A stretch of DNA of 64,000 nucleotides from Neobacillus niacini (GTDB lineage: Bacteria > Bacillota > Bacilli > Bacillales > Cytobacillaceae), in contig NZ_JAMBOX010000001.1 in the NCBI RefSeq assembly GCF_023715785.1, positions 124,001 through 188,000 of the forward strand, written 5' to 3'. Position 1 is the stretch's first letter, and every line of letters begins with the position of its first letter. Position numbers and translations under genes: made by a program. The notes under the pieces are model-generated. The model did no database searches. It was not told where the DNA came from and saw only the letters and a list, made by a program, of their open reading frames with translations. Positions 1-6,967 of this stretch are shown in pieces.

Positions 1-828
1 CACATACTGAAGCTTGTTGTCGTTGTAAACCCCCGCCAGCTGACGCAAGTACAACTTCTTACTGGTGGCCGTATCCCCAATTAACTCTTCGCCGTTCAAG
101 GTTACAATGCTATGCTGTTTAAATTCCTTGTACTGCTTGGTAGTCGGAATCTTAACCGTCACATCATTGACTGCCGGTAAATTGAAAACTTCCTCGGTCT
201 TCATAAACACCGCGCCATATTGCTTTAATTTGGCTTTCAAGCGGTCCACATTTTTGTAACCAGTGATCTTATATTGCTGATTCCGGTCATCCCATTCCTG
301 GACAACAAACTGCTTCATAAATAATTTCTTACTTATCCCCCACCCAAGAAGATGCAGCTGGGACCACAACTCTTCATACTTACCACCAGTAGGAGTACCC
401 GAAAGCAATATCACGTTATCTGCGCTCAATTTCATAATGAATTTAGTGCGATTTGACGATTCATTTTTAATCATTGAAGATTCATCCAACATGAGTGTGA
501 AGTGTTTTAATTTCAATAATTCAGGGCGTCTCCAAACCTTGTCGTAGTTGATGATTAAAACCGACTCAGGTGGGATTTTTTCTATAGGCTGTTGGTCGAA
601 AATGATTACCTGGTATTCTGGATAGAATGTTTGGAAGTGTTCCATCCAATCTTGTATTTTTGACTTTTGACAGATTACCAGATTATAAAGTTCATTGAGC
701 TCCCACATTTTCTCGCTACCTACGAAAGTTTTCCCAAGTCCCATATCAAGGTAATAAGCGACACGATTTTTGTCGTACGTTTCATCTAGTGCTCTTTCCT
801 GATGTTGGAATAATTTAATGATTATCAC
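1..828 (-). CDS. Phage SNF2/DEAD-like helicase, N-terminal part (cut by window edge)
   Basis: The frame is open from about 828 down to base 1 with no stop, so the gene continues past the left edge. The translation shows a Walker A motif (DMGLGKT, residues about 28-34), a motif II-like LDES at about residue 120, and a motif III-like SGTP at about residue 145. This is the order of superfamily 2 helicases of the SNF2-related phage type, which act in phage replication or recombination. The start is uncertain: GTG at 828 is in frame, while an AGGTGAT ribosome site (830-824) would suit a rare ATT start at 819. It is the last gene seen in the leftward early operon. The helicase class is well supported; its exact job in the phage is inferred. 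Confidence 0.75.
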   Translation of the reverse strand, partial: MIIIKLFQHQERALDETYDKNRVAYYLDMGLGKTFVGSEKMWELNELYNLVICQKSKIQDWMEHFQTFYPEYQVIIFDQQPIEKIPPESVLIINYDKVWRRPELLKLKHFTLMLDESSMIKNESSNRTKFIMKLSADNVILLSGTPTGGKYEELWSQLHLLGWGISKKLFMKQFVVQEWDDRNQQYKITGYKNVDRLKAKLKQYGAVFMKTEEVFNLPAVNDVTVKIPTTKQYKEFKQHSIVTLNGEELIGDTATSKKLYLRQLAGVYNDNKLQYV

Positions 829-869
829 CTCGATTCGTGCTATAGTGAGAGTGAAATAAGTTTTACTTT

Positions 870-893
870 AGATCCGTGTTGCAGCACGGGTCT
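870..893 (-). terminator. Hairpin at the end of the zinc-ribbon gene
   Basis: A 9-bp stem (870-878 with 885-893, one G-T pair) with a 6-base loop overlaps the stop codon of the upstream gene. On the transcribed minus strand no clear T-run follows, so it may be an mRNA-stability or processing hairpin rather than a full terminator. Confidence 0.3.
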
Positions 894-1399
894 TAATTTT
901 TTCTATCCGACCTTCTCGGCCATTTTTCAGGCTCGACTTTCCTCTGCTCTTTGATGTAGTTGTTTAACGTAGATAAAGTAATTTTTAGAGCATCCGCAAT
1001 ATAACTTAACGGTATACCTTGCATAAACAATTTATGGAGGTATTCTGTGTCCACTCCGTCTATGATTCTGTTGCTTTGTTTTTGTCTAGTTTCTAAGCTC
1101 TTTTCTTTCGCTTTTGAATATTGCATTTCAGAAACATTAACAAGGCCTGTACCACTTGGCTTATCGGTCGGAACAATCGGATTCTTTTTGACATATTCTG
1201 ACCGTTGTCCCTCCGTCATCTTCCAGGTGTGGACTCTTCCGGCCGGCAGAATTATAGTCATTTCTCCTGAACCAACATCACGGATATCTTCATCTCCGCA
1301 ATTTGGGCAGCATATTTCTGACTGATCTTCAAATGCCTGTTCCACCGCGAATGAAAGAACGCAATCCTGGCATTCGTAAACGTGATATAACTGCTTCAT
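893..1399 (-). CDS. Phage zinc-ribbon and helix-turn-helix protein, unknown function
   Basis: The protein has 168 residues from the ATG at 1399, chosen because a GGAGG site lies 8-9 bases upstream; a longer in-frame start at 1423 lacks this. The N-terminal part has two CxxC pairs (YECQDC and CCPNC), which form a zinc ribbon. The C-terminal third (about residues 115-150) reads like a small DNA-binding helix-turn-helix ('IPLSYIADALKITLSTLNNYI'-like periodicity) followed by a basic tail. It probably binds DNA in the phage early operon. The ribosome site lies inside the end of the preceding 26-residue gene, so translation may be coupled. No specific family was recognised. Confidence 0.65.
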   Translation of the reverse strand: MKQLYHVYECQDCVLSFAVEQAFEDQSEICCPNCGDEDIRDVGSGEMTIILPAGRVHTWKMTEGQRSEYVKKNPIVPTDKPSGTGLVNVSEMQYSKAKEKSLETRQKQSNRIIDGVDTEYLHKLFMQGIPLSYIADALKITLSTLNNYIKEQRKVEPEKWPRRSDRKN

Positions 1400-1403
1400 T
1401 TTT

Positions 1404-1484
1404 TTACTTCCTCCTTGCAGCATATAGTGCCATTAATTTTTGCTGAATCGTCATGGCCAACCATTTCTTTGGTTTAATTTTCAC
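1404..1484 (-). CDS. 26-residue basic phage microprotein
   Basis: A GTG start at 1484 follows a near-perfect AAAGGAGGTGAT ribosome site, and the frame runs 26 codons to TAA at 1406-1404. The product is very basic (about eight Lys/Arg) and begins with KIKPKKW. The ribosome site of the next gene is contained in its last codons, and only 4 bases separate its stop from the next ATG. That arrangement is typical of a translated leader or a real small phage gene. Function unknown. Confidence 0.55.
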   Translation of the reverse strand: MKIKPKKWLAMTIQQKLMALYAARRK

Positions 1485-1512
1485 GGATATCACCTCCTTT
1501 AAATGACCATAA

Positions 1513-1854
1513 TTAACAATTGATTCCTTTGATTTGGATGTTTAATAGATCAAGAGTTAGACGAATTCCGTCCATGTGTCCCGAGTGATATTCGGTTGCA
1601 GGATACTTTTTCTTGAATACTCCCTGATCCTGAAAATGTTTTAAAAGTTTCTCCTCTGGCCCCGGCTCTACCTCGTAACCTACATACAGTGCCCGGCAGA
1701 CAGTATCGATATCCAAATCATTTAAAACGGAACGCTCACCCTCCCATAAATCTTGGGAATGCCATTGAACAACATTTGATGGGACCCCACCGCTAATTTC
1801 AAGAGCACTTTCCAACGCCTGAGCTTCTTCTTTCGACAACATGACTTTTTCCAT
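1513..1854 (-). CDS. Small acidic phage protein, unknown function
   Basis: This 113-residue protein starts at an ATG preceded by GGAGGAGA. The sequence is soluble, acidic and rich in Leu and Glu, with no membrane segment, cysteine motif or recognisable domain. It lies in the leftward early operon between a 37-residue zinc-binding gene and the 26-residue gene. A role in phage DNA metabolism is only inferred from position. Confidence 0.6.
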   Translation of the reverse strand: MEKVMLSKEEAQALESALEISGGVPSNVVQWHSQDLWEGERSVLNDLDIDTVCRALYVGYEVEPGPEEKLLKHFQDQGVFKKKYPATEYHSGHMDGIRLTLDLLNIQIKGINC

Positions 1855-1961
1855 TCTTTTTCTCCTCCATTTTTAGATTAAATGTTTGCTAGTTTTCACA
1901 TTTTTGATAGTGCTTTACAGGAATCTAGTAAACTCGACAACATTTTTCGCGGTGATTGCCG

Positions 1962-1985
1962 AAAAAAGTGAGGTTTCTCAACCTC
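1962..1985 (-). terminator. Possible terminator after the 37-residue gene
   Basis: On the minus strand a 6-bp stem (GAGGTT / AACCTC, loop GAGA) is followed within two bases by a run of six T. It overlaps the last codons and stop of the gene at 1978-2091. The stem is short, so it may only attenuate transcription within the early operon. Confidence 0.45.
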
Positions 1986-2091
1986 GGTTATTGCTGTTAT
2001 TAAGCTGATCCGTGTAAGCTACCTCACACTCGATGCTGCAGAAATATTTAAAGGCATATGTCTCTTTACCGCACTGGAGACACTTGTTCAT
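1978..2091 (-). CDS. 37-residue zinc-finger-like phage protein
   Basis: The ATG at 2091-2089 overlaps the TAA stop of the preceding gene by one base (TAATG), and a GAGG site lies upstream. The frame runs 37 codons to TGA at 1980-1978. The product contains CLQC near its start and FCSIEC about 14 residues later, four cysteines spaced as in small zinc-ribbon proteins. Function unknown. The overlap and ribosome site argue that it is a real gene. Confidence 0.55.
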   Translation of the reverse strand: MNKCLQCGKETYAFKYFCSIECEVAYTDQLNNSNNRG

Positions 2092-2396
2092 TAGAAAAAC
2101 CTCAACGTAATAGCTTCCATTGCTAACTTTTTGTTATTTTCATCCAGATAATGCATGTCGGAAAGGTTTACCTTATTCCTTTCGTTGAAAAGGTGTAGTG
2201 CCAGGTTAAGCATGAATTTCTCGGATCCCGACCATGGACCAGCTTCTTTTTTAAGCGCTGCTATTTTGATAGAACCACCTTCAAGGTTAAAATATTTGGT
2301 AGTAAAAACACTTTGTAGCTTATAGTGATTTCGAAATAGATGAATAACACCTTTCCAGTACCGATCCGTAGCAAGATGGCTTGGTATAGTTGCCAC
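2091..2396 (-). CDS. Phage early protein, unknown function
   Basis: This 101-residue protein starts with GTG at 2396 behind a strong AGGAGGG site that lies in the end of the upstream gene. It is mixed alpha/beta in appearance, with no transmembrane segment or cysteine motif. Its stop overlaps the start of the 37-residue gene by one base, so the genes 2593-1978 look translationally coupled. I do not recognise a family. Confidence 0.6.
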   Translation of the reverse strand: MATIPSHLATDRYWKGVIHLFRNHYKLQSVFTTKYFNLEGGSIKIAALKKEAGPWSGSEKFMLNLALHLFNERNKVNLSDMHYLDENNKKLAMEAITLRFF

Positions 2397-2398
2397 TT

Positions 2399-2593
2399 CT
2401 AACCCTCCTTTAATGTGAGAACCGTTACGAAATGTTCTCCCCTCTTTTCAACCCTCCGGTCATACTTTTTAGTAATTGCTGATTTCTCTTTTCGAATACC
2501 CCAGGCACCAGCTGCATTGATTAATTCGGATAACCCGTGAGGAACCGGAACTGAATGACCGTCTACTGACATTCCTGTAATTGTTATGTTCAT
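2399..2593 (-). CDS. Small phage protein, unknown function
   Basis: A 64-residue protein starting at ATG 2593 with a weak GGGTGAT site. It is the first or second gene of the leftward early operon, just downstream of a repressor-like operator at 2639-2655. It shows no recognisable domain. The ribosome site for the next gene is embedded in its final codons. Confidence 0.55.
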   Translation of the reverse strand: MNITITGMSVDGHSVPVPHGLSELINAAGAWGIRKEKSAITKKYDRRVEKRGEHFVTVLTLKEG

Positions 2594-2638
2594 GTATCAC
2601 CCAACCTTATTTGTGGAAAGATAACCTGTTGAGTTACC

Positions 2639-2655
2639 TTCTCATTTTCCGAGAA
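2639..2655. promoter_or_regulatory. Operator-like palindrome O3
   Basis: TTCTCATTTTCCGAGAA matches the TTCTCA-N5-TGAGAA inverted repeat also found at 2865-2881 and 2901-2917, with one mismatch. It sits between the Cro-like gene and the 64-residue gene, so a repressor could control read-through or a local promoter here. Confidence 0.6.
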
Positions 2656-2657
2656 AT

Positions 2658-2849
2658 TTAATTCAAAAAAAATGACGGATCAACATCCAACCCTTTGCAG
2701 ATTTTTCCCAAGTCCTCAGCTGATATTTTAGTCTCACTGTTGATAAGGCGATAAAACCTCTTTTCTTCAATCTGGACTTTATCTGCAACGAAGTTAAACT
2801 TAAGACCATTTTTTTCAATATAATTTCTGATTTTTTCATTGATGCTCAA
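2658..2849 (-). CDS. Cro-like XRE-family repressor
   Basis: This 63-residue protein starts with TTG at 2849, set by an AAAGGAGG site 9 bases upstream. It consists almost wholly of one helix-turn-helix of the XRE/Cro type (VADKVQIEEKRFYRLIN region, about residues 21-37). It is the first gene of the leftward early operon and is divergent from the CI-like gene. Two matching operators lie in the shared control region, so it probably competes with the CI-like protein in the lysis-lysogeny decision. The role is inferred from position and fold. Confidence 0.75.
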   Translation of the reverse strand: MSINEKIRNYIEKNGLKFNFVADKVQIEEKRFYRLINSETKISAEDLGKICKGLDVDPSFFLN

Positions 2850-2864
2850 AGTCTTTTACCTCCT

Positions 2865-2881
2865 TTCTCACTTTCTGAGAA
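2865..2881. promoter_or_regulatory. Operator-like palindrome O1
   Basis: TTCTCACTTTCTGAGAA is a perfect 6-5-6 inverted repeat. It lies between the -10 box of the leftward early promoter and the ribosome site of the Cro-like gene, where a bound repressor would block early transcription. Confidence 0.7.
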
Positions 2882-2893
2882 CCTTGTGTGTTA

Positions 2894-2922
2894 AATATAT
2901 ATCTCATTTTCTGAGAAGTCAA
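2894..2922 (-). promoter_or_regulatory. Leftward early promoter of the prophage
   Basis: On the minus strand TTGACT (2922-2917) and TATATT (2899-2894) are separated by 17 bases. The spacer is exactly occupied by operator O2. This is a good sigma-A match and would drive the Cro-like gene and the genes after it. Confidence 0.65.
2901..2917. promoter_or_regulatory. Operator-like palindrome O2
   Basis: ATCTCATTTTCTGAGAA differs from O1 at two positions. It fills the -35/-10 spacer of the leftward promoter, so repressor binding there would exclude RNA polymerase. Confidence 0.7.
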
Positions 2923-2950
2923 GAATAATTTCAATTTTTATGAGAAAATT

Positions 2951-2980
2951 TTCTTATTTTTTGAGTAACGATGCTAAGAT
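2951..2980 (+). promoter_or_regulatory. Probable promoter of the CI-like repressor gene
   Basis: TTCTTA (2951-2956) and an extended -10 TGCTAAGAT (TAAGAT at 2975-2980) are spaced by 18 bases. Degenerate operator halves (TTCTTA...TGAGTA and GTTCTCAT) overlap the promoter and its start region, which suggests autoregulation. Confidence 0.45.
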
Positions 2981-3003
2981 GTTCTCATAGGGAGGGAATA
3001 TCA

Positions 3004-3423
3004 TTGTCAACATTAGGGGAACGTTTAAGAATTGCTCGCGAGAAAAAAGGTTATACCCAAACAGAGGTATATCGTCGGACAAACATAAATAATAAAACAT
3101 TAAGCCGTTACGAAAACGATGGTAGTGAACCTGATTTGGAAACATTACAACTTTTATCTCAATTATACGAGTCTGATTATGAATGGTTAAGCACTGGTAA
3201 AACATCTTCCTTCACAAATAAAGATGAAATTGACATTGCCAAAAGAATGGAGCAAATCCGTAAGGATCTAACCAGTGAAGATGGTCTTCTTTTTAATGGG
3301 GAACCGATGAGCGAGGAAGCTGTAGAATCATTTCTGGAAGCAATGGAAGTTGCCGTCCGCCAGACACAAAGGATTAACAAAAAGTACATTCCTAAAAAAT
3401 ACAGAAAAGACGATAACATCTAG
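3004..3423 (+). CDS. CI-like XRE-family phage repressor
   Basis: A TTG start at 3004 is chosen because GGGAGGG lies 8 bases upstream; it gives 139 residues. Residues about 4-58 form a typical XRE helix-turn-helix (LGERLRIAREKKGYTQTEV...NKTLSRYENDGSEPDLETL). The C-terminal part is charged and helical and lacks the Ser/Lys peptidase of LexA-type repressors. That fits control by the ImmA/IrrE-type peptidase gene 22 bases downstream, as in ICEBs1 ImmR/ImmA. It should hold the leftward early promoter off in the lysogen. The pairing with the peptidase is inferred from gene order. Confidence 0.8.
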   Translation: MSTLGERLRIAREKKGYTQTEVYRRTNINNKTLSRYENDGSEPDLETLQLLSQLYESDYEWLSTGKTSSFTNKDEIDIAKRMEQIRKDLTSEDGLLFNGEPMSEEAVESFLEAMEVAVRQTQRINKKYIPKKYRKDDNI

Positions 3424-3445
3424 TAGGGATGCGGGGTCGATTACG

Positions 3446-3883
3446 TTGAGCTGGATTAAAGACAGAGTAGCTAACCTAACAAGGAAATATAAAACGAATG
3501 ATCCGTTTGAACTCGCATCAATGATGAACATCCAAGTGATTCCACATAATTTCCACGAAGAGATTAATGGGTTTTACAAATATGATCGAAGAAATAAATA
3601 CATTTTTATCAACTCTAATCTAAGCGATGAAAACCAACTTTTTGTATGTGGCCATGAATTAGGACATGCTGTATTGCACCCTAGAGCAAACACTCCGTTT
3701 TTAAGAAAGAATACATTCGTTTCAGTTGATAGATTAGAAGTTGAAGCGAATAGATTTGCTATTGAACTATTAATTAACAAAGATTATCTAACTGAAAGTA
3801 TTTCAATCTATGAATTAACGAGACTATGTGGGATACCAAATGAACTAGCTTATTTAATCAAAGCTAATTTTTTTGGTAAATAA
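3446..3883 (+). CDS. ImmA/IrrE-family metallopeptidase
   Basis: The zinc-peptidase motif HELGH (in CGHELGHAVLHP) is clear, and a downstream glutamate-rich segment (VEANRFAIELL) supplies the usual third ligand. Together they define the ImmA/IrrE family, which cleaves phage or ICE repressors after DNA damage. The open frame extends back to 3350, but that would overlap the repressor gene by 74 bases. TTG at 3446 gives 145 residues and is preferred, although its ribosome site (GCGGGG) is only moderate. The target is probably the CI-like repressor encoded just upstream. Confidence 0.8.
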   Translation: MSWIKDRVANLTRKYKTNDPFELASMMNIQVIPHNFHEEINGFYKYDRRNKYIFINSNLSDENQLFVCGHELGHAVLHPRANTPFLRKNTFVSVDRLEVEANRFAIELLINKDYLTESISIYELTRLCGIPNELAYLIKANFFGK

Positions 3884-3918
3884 ACCAAACATACATTCTT
3901 AAATGAGGAGAATTTACA

Positions 3919-5268
3919 ATGAGAGCTGCATTATACATCCGTGTTAGTACGCAAGAGCAGGTCGAGAATTATAGTATTGAATCACAACGAGAACGTTTAG
4001 AAGCTTATTGTAAATCCAAAGATTGGATTGTTTATGATACTTTTATTGATCCTGGCTACAGTGGATCTAACACTGACCGTCCAGCTTTGCAGCGATTACT
4101 AAGTGATTTAAAAAACATCGATGTTGTTGTCGTCTATAAGCTGGACCGTCTATCTAGGTCACAAAGGGATACCCTTGATTTAATTGAGGAACATTTCCTA
4201 AAAAACAATGTGGAATTTGTATCCATCACAGAGACACTAGATACATCCACACCGTTCGGAAAAGCCATGATAGGTATTTTATCCGTCTTTGCCCAACTTG
4301 AACGTGAGACCATCGCTGAGCGCATGAGGATGGGCCTAATTAAACGGGCAGAGGAAGGATATTGGTCTGCCGGGGGAAATTATGATCCCGCCGGGTATGG
4401 GCTTCGTGACGGTGAATTATATATCAAGGGGGACGAAGCTGCACATATTAGAGCAGCATTTGATTTGTATGAGCAATATCATTCTATAACAAAGGTTCAG
4501 ACAGGTTTAAAGGAATTAGGATTCCCGGTATGGCGGTTTAGAAGGTACAATGATATTCTTCGTAATCGTTTATATATTGGTGAAGTGAGTTTTGCAGGAA
4601 CCTGGTACAAAGGCCGACACAAGTCCATCATAAGTAAAGAACAGTTTACCAGGGTACAAGTGCTTTTATCCAGGCACAAAGGCAATAACGCTCATAAAGC
4701 TAAACAAAGTTTATTGTCAGGTCTCATAACCTGTGGGGATTGTGGGGAAAATTATATAACTTACCAAGCAAGAGACAAAGTTAAAAAGGATAAGTATTAC
4801 CGGTATTACCTGTGCCGGGCCCGCCGTTTTCCATCTGAATATGATGAAAAATGTATGAACAAAACTTGGAATTATTCAAAACTGGAGGCATTGGTTATTG
4901 ACGAAATTAACAGCCTGATAATTGACAAAAAAACAGATAATAAAAAAACGAGTAAAATCGACTATGATAAATTAATGAAAAAAGTCGATGAAAAAATGGA
5001 GCGCACTCTAGCTCTGTATGTAGAAGGAAAAGTGCCAGTTGCGTTATTAAACAAACAGGTAAATACACTTGAACAAGAAAAAATCCAATTACAGATTCGG
5101 AAAGATAACCAGAACAAACAACTAAATAATTTTACTGAACAGGAATTAAACCAATACTCCATTGACCTCTTATCAGCAGACTTTCCAACTAGACAAGCCA
5201 TTGTTCAAAAGTTAATAAAGCAAATCGAGATCCACGACGAAAACGTAGAAATCGCGTGGAATTTTTAA
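3919..5268 (+). CDS. Large serine recombinase (phage integrase)
   Basis: This 449-residue protein starts at an ATG behind GAGGAGA. Residues 1-140 are the resolvase domain: YIRVSTQEQ holds the catalytic serine (about Ser10), and VVVYKLDRLSRSQRDTL and ERETIAERM follow. Next come a recombinase domain (about 155-260), a zinc ribbon (CGDCG...CRARRF...C, about 273-315) and a coiled coil (about 345-410). This is the full set for unidirectional large serine integrases. It lies directly at the prophage end with its 3' end about 20-40 bases from the junction in comFA, as is usual for such integrases and their att site. Excision would need a recombination directionality factor, not identified here. Confidence 0.93.
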   Translation: MRAALYIRVSTQEQVENYSIESQRERLEAYCKSKDWIVYDTFIDPGYSGSNTDRPALQRLLSDLKNIDVVVVYKLDRLSRSQRDTLDLIEEHFLKNNVEFVSITETLDTSTPFGKAMIGILSVFAQLERETIAERMRMGLIKRAEEGYWSAGGNYDPAGYGLRDGELYIKGDEAAHIRAAFDLYEQYHSITKVQTGLKELGFPVWRFRRYNDILRNRLYIGEVSFAGTWYKGRHKSIISKEQFTRVQVLLSRHKGNNAHKAKQSLLSGLITCGDCGENYITYQARDKVKKDKYYRYYLCRARRFPSEYDEKCMNKTWNYSKLEALVIDEINSLIIDKKTDNKKTSKIDYDKLMKKVDEKMERTLALYVEGKVPVALLNKQVNTLEQEKIQLQIRKDNQNKQLNNFTEQELNQYSIDLLSADFPTRQAIVQKLIKQIEIHDENVEIAWNF

Positions 5269-5279
5269 CACAAAAAATT

Positions 5280-5310
5280 ATGTATTCATTTCCGGCCACG
5301 CAGACGGCCC
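5280..5310. other. Prophage-chromosome junction (att site) inside comFA
   Basis: Read on the minus strand, ComFA similarity runs through LVWAVC and then stops where the Walker A GAGKTE should follow. Here the frame reads VAGNEY and continues into phage DNA. The crossover therefore lies within about 5285-5305. The partial match to GCCGGA in the Walker A codons may be the short shared core. The partner att site is outside the window. Confidence 0.7.
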
Positions 5311-5839
5311 ATACTAGAAGCTCCTGTTTGTTTAAGATGGCTTCCACCACTTTGTCCGACGCTGCTTGCTGCCCTTTTGAAAGCGTACCCTGCCAGTCCA
5401 TGATTTTTAGTGGCAGCATGGTGTCAGGCACTGGGCCATTCCATCCGAAGAGCGGCGTGCATTCGCTTATACGCCCCATCATGAGGCAATGGCGGCAATA
5501 GAGACAGGTCTCACCACACCGTGCACAAGGGTAGACTGCGAACCATTGTGGGTCCTTGTTCCCGCAGCGGGTGCAGATTGGCTTTTTCCCGTTGTAGTCA
5601 ATGCCTTTGCGGAATGTAATATACCCATTTTCATAATGATCCTGAAGATTGTCGTGTTGGAATGGAATGTCGTCCAGGAGGAATTGTTTGCCGGTAAGGA
5701 GCTTTTGAAGGTCATGATTATATGGATAGTTCGAATCTGGCGGCGGTTGGGGGATTGCTGGAATTTGTGAGATTTTGAGCGAATCCTCCGTGAAGAATTT
5801 TTGCATGATGAGCTTGTTATTTTTTATTATAAAACGCAT
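5290..5839 (-). pseudogene. comFA: comFA, 5' fragment split by the prophage
   Basis: ComFA is the membrane-associated ATP-dependent helicase/translocase that drives single-stranded DNA uptake in competence. The fragment starts at ATG 5839 (GGGAGG site, 6-base spacing). It contains the ComFA N-terminal zinc-binding region, with CTRC, CARC, CLYC and RHC clusters followed by MGR (about residues 88-125), and the conserved DWQGTLSKGQ and LVWAVC that lead into Walker A. After residue about 179 the sequence is phage-derived, and the frame stops at 5189 within the antisense of the integrase. All helicase motifs are lost from this copy, so ComFA should be non-functional while the prophage is integrated. 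The start overlaps the NERD gene by 23 bases. Confidence 0.9.
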
Positions 5840-6863
5840 GGGGCACCTCCCTACCCGACTTTAGGGAAGTTCTCTCAGATAGCACAGGGAATTCTATTGA
5901 ATGAGGAAAATATAAACGGCCCCTTTTGCTGCCTGAGGAGGGCAGGTTTAATTGAAAAAGAAGTTTTTGAGCAGTATCAATAGTTGGAATGTGTAGGAAG
6001 CTCCGGCATTCGGTATTGGTAATGGATGGCTTTATTAACAGAAAGTAATCTCTGACTCCTGCAATAAAAGCATCGTTTGAAATGAAATCACAAACAGGAC
6101 AATGCCACTTTCTTCTTTTAAGGTAAGTCATTGGGATGTGAAGACATTTAGGGCAGCAAACTCCGGTTCGAATGTCGTTGCTCGAAAGGGAGTATTCTTT
6201 TAAAATATCAATTTTCATGGGACTGTGGTTGCTAAAAAGGAATTTTGCAAGATCAATGATAGTATTGTCGTTTACTCGTGGCTGGGTATACGTTTTTTCC
6301 AAACCTTCTATTTTGCTAAACAAATCCCTGCCTTTGCAGACTTTTTCTAAGGTTCTGTAGTCATTGGTATTAGTTTTTAAAATGGTTTTAGTACTGCTGA
6401 AAAAAACAAGGTGATCAATCGGGAGAAAATTCAACCCGTTTGCGGCAAGAATTCCGCCTAGAAGTTTGCACAGCCGCTTCGCTTGAACGCGGGGATCCTC
6501 AAAAACATCCTCTGTTCCATCATTGTTGTATCGAATTAACTGGTTAAATACATTATCAAACAGTACTGTTCCTTTAATATTTTTAGCTTCAATTATGAGA
6601 ATGTAATTTCGAGTGATAAGCAGAGTGTCAATTTGAAAGTGGATGCCGTTGTGTACTAGCTGGAGGTCGTGAAATATGTAGTATTTATCGTGTGGAAGTT
6701 GGTTTACGAAATGGCTTAAAATCAGTTCACCTTTGTAACCGGCTTTTATCTTCGCAATGTCTTTTTCAATATCCGGTAATTTGTAATGGCCCGGAATAAT
6801 ACGAATTTTTAAAGCTTCGGTCAGTATTAGCCATAGCGGAACTGGAAGGTCCTTCATTAACAA
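5817..6863 (-). CDS. NERD-domain protein with C-terminal zinc ribbon, upstream of comFA
   Basis: The protein has 348 residues; the TTG start at 6863 follows an AGGGAGTGAT site. Residues about 40-150 are a NERD (nuclease-related) domain. It contains GYKGE, an aspartate in QIDTLL and the ExK in IIEAKN, the pattern expected for a PD-(D/E)XK-type nuclease fold. A four-cysteine zinc ribbon (CCPKC...CPVC) follows at about residues 233-257. Its 3' end overlaps the comFA start by 23 bases and the comFA ribosome site lies inside it, so the two are probably translated together. In B. subtilis, degV (yviA) directly precedes comFA, so this gene is an addition. A role in handling incoming or damaged DNA is inference. 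Confidence 0.8.
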   Translation of the reverse strand: MLMKDLPVPLWLILTEALKIRIIPGHYKLPDIEKDIAKIKAGYKGELILSHFVNQLPHDKYYIFHDLQLVHNGIHFQIDTLLITRNYILIIEAKNIKGTVLFDNVFNQLIRYNNDGTEDVFEDPRVQAKRLCKLLGGILAANGLNFLPIDHLVFFSSTKTILKTNTNDYRTLEKVCKGRDLFSKIEGLEKTYTQPRVNDNTIIDLAKFLFSNHSPMKIDILKEYSLSSNDIRTGVCCPKCLHIPMTYLKRRKWHCPVCDFISNDAFIAGVRDYFLLIKPSITNTECRSFLHIPTIDTAQKLLFQLNLPSSGSKRGRLYFPHSIEFPVLSERTSLKSGREVPHAFYNKK

Positions 6864-6967
6864 GTATCATCACTCCCTAAATTTCGGTTAGGTATATTTT
6901 ATTATTTCTTGATAAAATTGTCGAATTTTAACACAAATTTAACTGGCCCGGTGGGGGAGAAATGGAT

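Larger units (their letters stand above)
1..5300. mobile_element. Right end of an integrated prophage
   Basis: The region has the layout of a temperate Bacillus phage early/lysogeny region. Leftward genes encode a helicase, a zinc-ribbon protein, small unknown proteins and a Cro-like repressor. Rightward genes encode a CI-like repressor, an ImmA/IrrE peptidase and a large serine integrase. The integrase is the last gene before chromosomal DNA, and the chromosomal gene it touches (comFA) is broken in mid-reading-frame. The other prophage end and the rest of comFA should lie beyond the left edge of the window. The junction is placed at about 5285-5305 from where ComFA similarity stops; the exact crossover cannot be fixed here. 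Confidence 0.85.

Noticed and set aside
3350..3445. Longer N-terminus of the ImmA-type peptidase from 3350
   Set aside because: It would overlap the CI-like gene by 74 bases and the extra residues look unrelated to the family; TTG 3446 fits the domain start.
5189..5289. Last part of the open ComFA frame
   Set aside because: It is phage-derived sequence antisense to the integrase end and shows no ComFA similarity, so it is not counted as part of the gene.
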